DNA of 64,000 bases from positions 3,664,505 through 3,728,504 of the forward strand of contig NC_030989.1 of the NCBI RefSeq assembly GCF_000149955.1, in the 5' to 3' direction. The DNA is from Fusarium oxysporum f. sp. lycopersici 4287. Lineage: Eukaryota; Ascomycota; Sordariomycetes; Hypocreales; Nectriaceae. Position 1 is the stretch's first letter, and every line of letters begins with the position of its first letter. Both the position numbers and the translations under genes were made by a program. Of the stretch, positions 56,529-64,000 are shown piece after piece. The notes under the pieces were generated by a model that saw only the letters and a program-made list of their open reading frames with translations, ran no database searches and had not been told where the DNA came from.

Positions 56529-58409
56529 TCAATCGTCTTTATCGCCCTTTGCCACCATTCGTCCTCGAGCACCCCCCTCGCCTTCACTTCGGCTACTGCT
56601 CTTAATCTGTAGCGACTCCATAAGGCTGATCGGTGGTGCCCCTGAAGGACGTCCATCATCACTGCCGGTATCTGTTAATTCTATTAGATCGCCGTTTCGT
56701 TCGGGTCTGCTGCCTTCAGGCATTCCTCGTATCCTATCCAGTTGCGAACTTGGCTTGCGTGACAGGGCACCCCTAAGCCACGTCTCTACAGCCGCAGCCG
56801 CTTTGTCCAGTCCATTGCCCTGCTGTGTCGAGCCGATTTCTTGGCCCTCCCCTGATGGGTTCTCAACTATGCTCGATGATTCTCCTGATTTGAATCCAAA
56901 ATGCGCCGTTTCTGAGCCCATAACAGACATGGAGGGTATCCCCTCCAGGGTGAGTCCAGGTAAGTGCTTTTTGGTCCATGTAGTGAGGTAGTCCTTATCT
57001 GGACCAGGAGCCCGTGTACTCATGCCCATGGAGCCAACACCACCAGGCCGACGCATCCAGGCCGGCAAGGTTTCACCCCCTTCGCTGATCGCACCTCGTC
57101 CCGGACTTGACATAACGGTGCCAGAAAGCTGGGGTCGGTGACCGAGGGAGCTCTGGCGACGAGACGAAGTGCCTGCAGATCCAGGAGGGTTACTGTATAG
57201 ATCAAGGCTCTGCCGGGGCGTCGAAAATGTCGAAACAGTCCTAATGCTCTTCTTTCGTCGAGGCGGGAAGTAACCCATCGCGTTCCTCGCAACCCGTGCA
57301 ACCTCGACTGGTTGAGGAATTGAGTCAATTTTTACCCAACGTACATGTGTCCACGGTTTGTCTTCTTCAGAAGGTTGTGTCGCTGACGGCGTTCCATTAA
57401 TTGGTCGGCTGAAGAAGTCATCATGAACGGCCGATGAGTTCTCTTCCACCGCAGGTGTTGGCGCAAGTAAGTCGACACTATGGGCGTTGTGCCACGAGGG
57501 TGGATCGCATGGCCGTCCTCTCACATCGCAGGCATCAACGGGAATTGTCAGCCATTTGCGCACCTGGATGCTATCTCGTGTCCAGAGTCCATTGGCCTTC
57601 CTGAAAGCATCCTCTCGACACTGGTATTTCAAGATTATGCCTGCATATGTATCACTGGGTTCAACCTTGTGAATGTAGACCAGGTATTCTTGAGTCTGGG
57701 GTTGTTCGGGAGTCGATTCGTCGGAATTACGGCGTTTATGATTCCCACTGACATCCAGTCCACCATTGACACCATCATGGCTCTCCAGCACCATGGCCCT
57801 TCTCGCAGCCTTCAGAGCTGTTTCCCGCTCTGCCAGCGAGCCAGCGCCCACATCATTCAGGTTGGGTTCCTGGGGAGGAGCTGGGCCCCAAGCACCACCT
57901 GTCTTCTTCATACTACCACTGCCAGAGAAGTCCCTGCCCCAGGTCCCAGGTCGAGAGCCCGCTCGATTGTGGGACCGAGACCTCCTAGCTGCGCCATTGT
58001 CACCTGATAGGAGAGAGGAGGTGAAGCCCTGGATCGAAGCCCAGCTTTGTGTTAGCGAATCGTTGAAGAAGTTGCTCAGATTCGCTGCGCTATTGGTGCG
58101 ATGAGGGGCACTACCTCGTTCTGAGGATAGAGGACTCGCGGAGCGGCTGTTGGCAGGGCTGAAAGCTGTCAAAAGGCCGTAGCTCCGCGCAGGAGATGGA
58201 GAAGCAGCGGTGTCGTGGACATTGAGGTTGCGGCCGCGGCGGGAGCGGCTGGCTTCCCGGGAGGTCGCAGTGTCACTGTCGTCGTCGAGGGCGCTAGCAA
58301 GACGCCGGTTTCGTGGGCGAATAGAGGTAGAATCCGATGTGTTGGCGGGTGCCAGGGCTGATGAGGACCGATGCGGCGAGGGCCGCGCAGAGCGTCTCGG
58401 TTCGGTCAT
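56529..58409 (-). CDS. Intracellular LysM-domain protein
   Basis: Single exon, about 626 residues from the first ATG at 58409; the frame extends 26 codons further upstream only from a GTG. The first 240 residues are basic and Ser/Arg-rich (RRSARPSP, RSRRGR), probably disordered. One LysM-type domain lies at about 246-291: HKVEPSDTYAGIILKYQCRE followed by KANGLWTRDSIQVRKWLTIP. The rest is low complexity with short conserved-looking patches (WTHVRWVKIDSIPQPVEVARV, ESLQIKSSS). There is no signal peptide, so it is not a secreted LysM effector. Function unknown; single-LysM intracellular proteins of this kind occur widely in ascomycetes and resemble LYSMD-type proteins. Confidence 0.82.
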   Translation of the reverse strand: MTEPRRSARPSPHRSSSALAPANTSDSTSIRPRNRRLASALDDDSDTATSREASRSRRGRNLNVHDTAASPSPARSYGLLTAFSPANSRSASPLSSERGSAPHRTNSAANLSNFFNDSLTQSWASIQGFTSSLLSGDNGAARRSRSHNRAGSRPGTWGRDFSGSGSMKKTGGAWGPAPPQEPNLNDVGAGSLAERETALKAARRAMVLESHDGVNGGLDVSGNHKRRNSDESTPEQPQTQEYLVYIHKVEPSDTYAGIILKYQCREDAFRKANGLWTRDSIQVRKWLTIPVDACDVRGRPCDPPSWHNAHSVDLLAPTPAVEENSSAVHDDFFSRPINGTPSATQPSEEDKPWTHVRWVKIDSIPQPVEVARVARNAMGYFPPRRKKSIRTVSTFSTPRQSLDLYSNPPGSAGTSSRRQSSLGHRPQLSGTVMSSPGRGAISEGGETLPAWMRRPGGVGSMGMSTRAPGPDKDYLTTWTKKHLPGLTLEGIPSMSVMGSETAHFGFKSGESSSIVENPSGEGQEIGSTQQGNGLDKAAAAVETWLRGALSRKPSSQLDRIRGMPEGSRPERNGDLIELTDTGSDDGRPSGAPPISLMESLQIKSSSRSEGEGGARGRMVAKGDKDD

Positions 58410-60038
58410 GATAGTCGCCAACTCGGCGACGATAGATGCTCTCGGATTGTGCTGTGCAGGTGCAGCTTTTGCATCAGTGCGCGGCACTTATGGCACAGCT
58501 ACCAGAGTCGTATTCGCAATCATTCAGTCGAAAGCGGGCGACGTATCAAGGAGATGCTGAGGGTCGAGGAGGCGAGATAACGAGGCGGAGATGGATAACT
58601 AAGGTAAATGGAGGGTCCTTCCAGGGATCCCCGACTGCTAGCGGAGACGATGAGTAAGATCGAACGGAGCCAATTCTCTTGGTGTTTAAATAATGAATGT
58701 ATTCATGCTCTGCTTTCTGGCGATCGTCAGGGAGAATGTATCTCAGCGGTCGTGGTATGGATTATGCTTCGTCGTGGGATATGATTGAGGTGGTCGTTCT
58801 AACTCAGGACAAGGTTGCTGGCTCCTGGCCTACCGAAGCCTACATGGACAGGTAACTTGTTAAGGTGTAGCTAATGCTAGATAGGGAGTACCTTAAGTAA
58901 TGGGGCCAAGGTGGCACTCAATTATAGCCCGAGTACCATGAAGGCCAGACCTTCACGGGCTTTGCACGGCCTGGACCGAGTGATGCAAGCGGCATTGACT
59001 CGATCAATTCCAGTTCCAGCTCGTCATTCCAATCATTCCAATACAAGCTTTTTCACTGACTGGTTTTCATTTTGGGACTTGTTGGTCAAGACGACATGTT
59101 GTGCCCCAGTCAGATAAATTTTATCATGACCATGCATAACCAAAGAACCCTTCCAATTAACGAGTAATATACTCGCTTTAGCTGGGCAGCTGGGGCATTG
59201 TATTATCGATTTTGGGGGCCGCGTGGAGGATGAATTCCTCGACCCACGTCCACCTTTTTGCGCTCAAGATTGACTGAGGTATCTTGCCTAGCGTCACGGA
59301 TCACAATAAACCCCACTAACCAAGGTGACTTTGGCCCCTGAGAACTGTCCCAAGTCCCTGAAAACCCTTCCAGAAGACGTCCACAGGCTGAGACCGGACC
59401 CTCCAGAAATGACTACATCATCATTGACCACACCATGAGTATTGAGGGAGAAGGTACCTACGATTTGCGCAAGCAATGAACTAGATGGTTATAAGTAGTT
59501 CTTTTTAATACGAACTGTTAAAAATGTAGCACCTCTGACAATAATATTCCTCCATCATTGCTGCTTCTATCTTCGTTCTCCCGAAAGCATACCACATCCA
59601 GTTAACATGTCGTAATGCCGTTTCAATAGAATCTTGCCTGGTATGAGATGGCCCTATGTCTCCGCAAACATGCCTGGTTTATATGGCCTCCAATTTCTAC
59701 TGATGATATTCTGTGCACCATATAGTTATTATGGTGCCTGGCATCTCCTATTGTCTTCGACGAACAGGGTCCAATTATTCGTCATGCTTTGTCTCAGCGG
59801 CGCCATGACAAAACCCGTTCCCTGGCTCCAAATCGCAAACTTTATCAGAGACCGTGTTTAAGACATGCCCTGTTGCTCAACCACCTAGACAAACCGCGAA
59901 GTGCGAGGAATGGCCATCATGTGGTCATCGGCCCAGCTTTTCTCGAAGACATGAGTTTGTTTACTGCTCATTTTCATCCAGAGCGACTGCAACATCGGTG
60001 ACGGCCACCTTAAGTCGATCTGTCCCATTATTCACTTT
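58410..60038. other. Intergenic: LysM gene upstream, CTF1-beta 3' side
   Basis: About 1.6 kb without a supported gene. Small plus-strand frames at 58911-59117 and 59634-60069 lack recognisable features. Confidence 0.5.
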
Positions 60039-63000
60039 TCAACCGAGGGGCATGTCAAGGTTAATATGATTAGGGTCGGTCCCGTTGATGCCAAAGAATT
60101 GGAACCTGAGACATCATTAGCCGTTGCGATATAAACGCAGTACCTCATGAGACTTACCAGTCTTCGACATTTAGTGTTGTTGGCACCGCTTGGCCTGGTC
60201 CCGAGGCAGTGCTCCAACTGTCTGGGCTCTGTCCTTCTGGCAAGTTTGGATCCATGTTCGGCTGCCACATATTCGAATGTCCCTGAAAACCTTGGGGCAT
60301 CATCCCATTCCCTCGTTGTTGATACTGCCCTGCTTGTGGGTTATGCATCCCGCCTTGTCCGTTATTCGGAGGTACTGAGCCCATTGCATTGTGGTCGAGA
60401 TTGGAGTGTGTTTGTGTTGGTGACAGGTTAGGGAAAGCTGGCATGGCAGCACTATCCGGGAATAACTGGTCAGGCTGGAAGTTTTCCCAAAGGGACTGTG
60501 ATAAGTTTGGAGAATTCCTCGTGACAAGATAGAGGTCAGGAGGTGTTGGTGGTACGGAGAATGATGGGTTGAAAGGTGTTGCTGGCCGAGTTTGCGGGCG
60601 CGAGTTCGTTCCTCCCATGAACGTATCTGCTGCACTCTGTCGCGCGTTTGGTGATGTGACTGGTGGCGGTTGCATCGTGCTTCCCGATTCAACTTTAACA
60701 GCACTTGGAGTCTGAGGGCGCGACCTCTCATACGATTCTTGAGGCTGAGGAGTAGTGGTGCCGAAGTCGATGGCCATATCGTCGTACTTCCGCTTCGGCG
60801 CCTCGGCCTGTCGATTCTGTTGCTGTTCAAGATGCGAGAGACTTTGGCGCAAGTTCCGGTGTCGCTTACCCTCAGCCCTTTGTAGTCGCTCTTCCAATAC
60901 CTTATTACCCATGATGGACTCGAAGAGAGCATAAACCATCTTGCCAACAAGCCAAACTCGTGATATCTCCTTCATGGCCGACATGCAGCTGCGCAGTCTA
61001 TCCTGTGTCACTTGCTGGATCGATGGCACTGGAGACTTCATCTGATAGACGTGCATGATGAGGGCAGAGAACAGACTATACACAACAAAGGCTGGACAGT
61101 ATCGCAACTGGTCATGTGCGGCGAGGTTTTCCACGATCGATGTGATCATAGCCGCCGCCTGAAAAGCGATATTGCGAGAGGGGTAAGGCGAAGGGTCAGG
61201 TAATCGTGATGAGCCACCTGGTGGCATATGGGCTCGATGGAGAAGACATAGCGTCGTATAATAATTCGAGTGTAATAACGCGGACCAAAAATGATGACGA
61301 GGCATCTCCCAATAGACGATTTTTGGGCAATTTTGTAGCCAGTCAGCTAAAGCCATGTCGCTGTGTGTGAGGTCGATAGCATTTCGTTGTCTTCCTTTCG
61401 ATGCCACGGAATACTGTTGTGATAGGACCAGACCCATGATTTCGCACAATTTGACGTATTCGAGAAAAAACTGCACGTGGATGGGATCAGGAGGATACTC
61501 GCTTGCTCGATCAACCTCATCCTCAATAAAGTCGTCTTCAGTCAACATCTCCACATCTGCATCGTCAAGATTGATGTGAACCGGGCGACCCAGAGCAACT
61601 GCGACTGAGCGATCGCGAGTGAAGAGGGACCACCATATGCGCTTCCACAGCCTTTTGTCTGCCCGGCTCAGTTGCGACTGTTCCACGGATCGATGCATGC
61701 CTGAGCCTTGCGCAACAATCGTCGCCACACGACTCCAATAGAAGACATTTTTAGTGACGTCTTCTGGCCCTTCCCAATACCAGCCCATCAAAAGGAGGGA
61801 TTGAACAATTGTCACACGGTCGTCTTCATAGTTTGCATCGTACAGGGCCTTGGCACGTTTGTAGAAAGTGAGAGCAGCAGGAGTCGTTGAACCGTTGGCA
61901 TCCATCAGCTGTGGGTTGTTGCAGGCCCGAGTACCCGCCAGAAGTACGGATTGAAGAAGAAGTAACGATGGTGGGTTCTTAGGGTCTCGATACTGTCGCA
62001 TGAAGCGGGTGCGATTGATGACGGGTACGATGGGATGTACCCATTTGAAGTAAGCATCGATGAGCTCGTCGCATAGTGATCGTGGAGGCAGTAGAAACGC
62101 CCCTCTTTGATGCAGGATGTCGATTTCGACGTTGTCAAGTTCAGTAAGTCGAGCTCGAGAGCCGCGGACGTTCTCAGGCAGTGGATAGTGCACAACATCT
62201 GCTGAGCCTTGACGATCATGGACAAGTAGAGTCAGATTGGAGGACTCGCCAAGGTATGCAACCCGCCCAGCTTCGGTAATGGGAGCGCGTGTAAACTTGG
62301 GTTTCATTACAAGGTCAAGATAGGTCCCACTGTCGACCTCTTCTTTGCGTGCTTGAGCTTCCGTCCAGTTGGTGGGAGGTGTGCCATTGTTGGAATGATA
62401 TACCGAAGGAGCTCGCGGGGTGAGTGATGAAGTGCTCGAGGGGGCCACAGGGCGCGGTGAAGGGTCTTCGTTTGCATCGCCGCGATCGCTACATATCAAG
62501 AAGCCTCTGGTCAGCGCTGAGGATCGAGTAGAAATTGGGGGCGTATTCTCATACCTATCGGAGTCTTTATTGGTTTGGCTGCCAGAGCCCTGTGTCTTTT
62601 TGCGCTTCGGATTCGGGATACGACACTCGATCTGGAAGGCAACGCAATTGGTGCAGGGCACACCAAGGCTTGCGGCGTCGCATCGAACCTGCAGAATATG
62701 ATGGTTAATATTGCTGTTGGTGGTGAAGTCGAGAACCAATTGGGTCGCTCTGGACTCCTATAGGCGAATGTTTGCATTTACCTTTCTGGCATGACAAGTC
62801 TGTGGAAGCGTTGATTAGCATCATGGTCTAAACTGTTTTCCCAAGAAGAAGATCAGCTGTACAGCTGTCGCGGATGTCGTGATAAAGAATCATGATGAAG
62901 TGGGCTGGAGCGCGCCAATGCCTCGGCTCATGTTGAGGGGGGCAGGCTCTCATGGGTGTCTAGGTTCGGCAGAAGACTTAAAAGGTGCTTACCTCGCATG

Positions 63001-63226
63001 CACGCGATGCTCGCTGTCTTTTAAAAGGACGAGTTTAGTACTTGCAACACCATATCAAGTATAGAACGGCGACTCACCTTCGAAAACTCACTCCGCCAGC
63101 GGAAGTCGATGTTGAGGTGCTTGGAGCGGGCAGAGCTGGTGCCGACAACTGCGACTCTGGCTGCTGCTGCTGCTGCTGTGGTTGCGCCTGCGGCGTGCCG
63201 CTGCCTGACGACATGTCCACGTCCAT
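60039..63226 (-). CDS. CTF1B: Zn2Cys6 transcription factor, cutinase transcription factor 1 beta-like
   Basis: Six exons: 63226-63092, 63013-62993 (21 nt), 62799-62782 (18 nt), 62688-62555, 62488-60158 and 60105-60039; about 901 residues. A Gln-rich N-terminus precedes the zinc cluster RASRACETCHARKVRCDAA...PCTNCVAFQIEC, with cysteines at 51, 54, 61, 70, 73 and 80, then basic PKRKKT. The fungal transcription-factor (middle homology) domain spans about 230-500 (DELIDAYFKWVHPIVPVINR, RIWWSLFTRDRSVAVALGRP). A Pro/Gln/Asn-rich activation-type tail ends in TTLNVEDWFQFFGINGTDPN. Close relatives in Fusarium (CTF1-beta, and FarB in Aspergillus) control cutinase and fatty-acid catabolism genes. The last exon is easily missed, because the frame meets TAA right at its GTAAGT donor. 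The intron 62489-62554 (66 bp) is in frame and stop-free. Confidence 0.93.
63156..63180. repeat. CAG/CTG trinucleotide run coding poly-Gln
   Basis: A run of CTG triplets on the plus strand, CAG on the sense strand of the zinc-cluster factor, encodes a stretch of six Gln in its N-terminal region. Such tracts vary in length between strains. Confidence 0.8.
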
Positions 63227-64000
63227 GGAATCGGAAATGTCGGGGGCGAGGAATTGAAGCGGAAGCGGAAGCGATCGAGAAACGTCAAAGTCGGTTTCGA
63301 AGAGGGGGACAGGACGGGATGGTCGAGTTGAGAAGGCAGTTAAGGTAGGAAGGTAACGTTAAGGCAAAGCAGAGCAAGGCAAGCCAGGTTCCATGCGATG
63401 GACTTGCGCGCGGCCAGGGCAGGCAGACAAAAAGAAGCACTGACACGACACAGACACCACAACAGTACCTCACTGTACTGGACCACTTAGCGGGTTTGGT
63501 TTGAGCGAACCACACCAAAACGGCAGGTCTGAAGATCTTTCGATTGGATCTGACGGGACTGGGCTGGGTAAAATGAATGAAACCCTCGGGTACCGAGCCC
63601 TTGGCTGATACCTCGACTGCAACCTCGAGTCTTGAAAGCGTTTCGATATTGAACAAAGAAAAGTGTATAGTAGTTAGAGCTCTGTAGGGGGTCGGTTTCT
63701 ATGACACCGCCCAGCAACAGCAAGACTCCTAATTGTAAGCAGGCGGATCGGTCGGTGGAATGTCTCCGCTGTAGTGGTAATAAGGGACTACCTTAGAGGA
63801 TACGGAGTTCAGTTATTAGGTAGTTACAGTAGTGGTTAGCTTGACAGCTACCAACAATGGAATGGAACCGGCCGAGGTGCGCGTTAGCGGCGGGAGCGGG
63901 GATATCCATACGTAAATTAGAGATCTGCCCGGTCTTGAAAGTCGCGATTATGTACGGAGTATGTAGAGATGGGGAAGATGTCTTCCTAAGTAGAAGGGGA
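63227..64000. other. Intergenic: CTF1-beta-like gene upstream region
   Basis: Presumed promoter and 5' leader. Small minus-strand frames at 63285-63723 have no supporting features. No gene seen up to the window end. Confidence 0.5.

Noticed and set aside
56529..58409. Secreted LysM effector
   Set aside because: No signal peptide and only one LysM domain in a long basic, disordered protein.

Overview
The window is nuclear DNA from a filamentous ascomycete, most likely a Fusarium or another close Nectriaceae/Hypocreales species. Evidence for this is: short introns (about 50-75 bp) with CTAAC/CTGAC-type branch sites; a cutinase-transcription-factor-1-beta type zinc-cluster regulator; a division III chitin synthase; a Neurospora-type Hsp88; and a PRC2 EED homologue. 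No mobile element, CRISPR array, tRNA or 5S gene was recognised. Twenty-one protein genes are annotated. Most are split, and the exon joins given in each entry were worked out by hand from splice signals plus reading frame.

Layout. 0.7-4.1 kb (+) eIF5B. 4.9-17.1 kb (-) Hsp88, chitin synthase and the NMD factor UPF2. 18.8-21.6 kb (+) nitrate reductase, with a NirA-type site and GATA sites in its promoter. 21.9-35.9 kb (-) a vacuolar Ca2+/H+ exchanger, the RecQ-family helicase HRQ1, a Ran-binding-domain protein, a YIP1-family membrane protein and a PAS-domain protein. 35.9-40.3 kb is a 4.4 kb stretch without a protein gene; it holds a hairpin-dense block at 38.20-38.63 kb that looks like an unclassified structured RNA. 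40.3-42.4 kb (+) EED, tail to tail with RRN11 (-, 36 bp apart), followed by a complex I 29.9 kDa-type subunit, a Gvp36-like BAR protein and N-acetylglutamate synthase, all (-). 51.3-54.7 kb (+) an unknown three-TM membrane protein, a beta-hydroxyacid dehydrogenase and the tiny V-ATPase subunit e gene. 54.9-63.2 kb (-) ARV1, an intracellular LysM protein and the CTF1-beta-like regulator.

The genes are housekeeping and regulatory and do not form a biosynthetic cluster or defence island. Neighbours do not share a pathway, so gene order says little about function.

Points most worth a second look: (1) the candidate structured RNA near 38.4 kb; (2) a 234 bp stop-free, in-frame intron in hsp88 that would insert an acidic/Ser-rich segment with a Myc-like nuclear localisation motif if retained; (3) a single-base frame break inside a conserved part of N-acetylglutamate synthase; (4) an unresolved frame break and a GC-AG intron in the Ran-binding gene; (5) very small exons, two of which carry the first two zinc ligands of the CTF1-beta-like factor.
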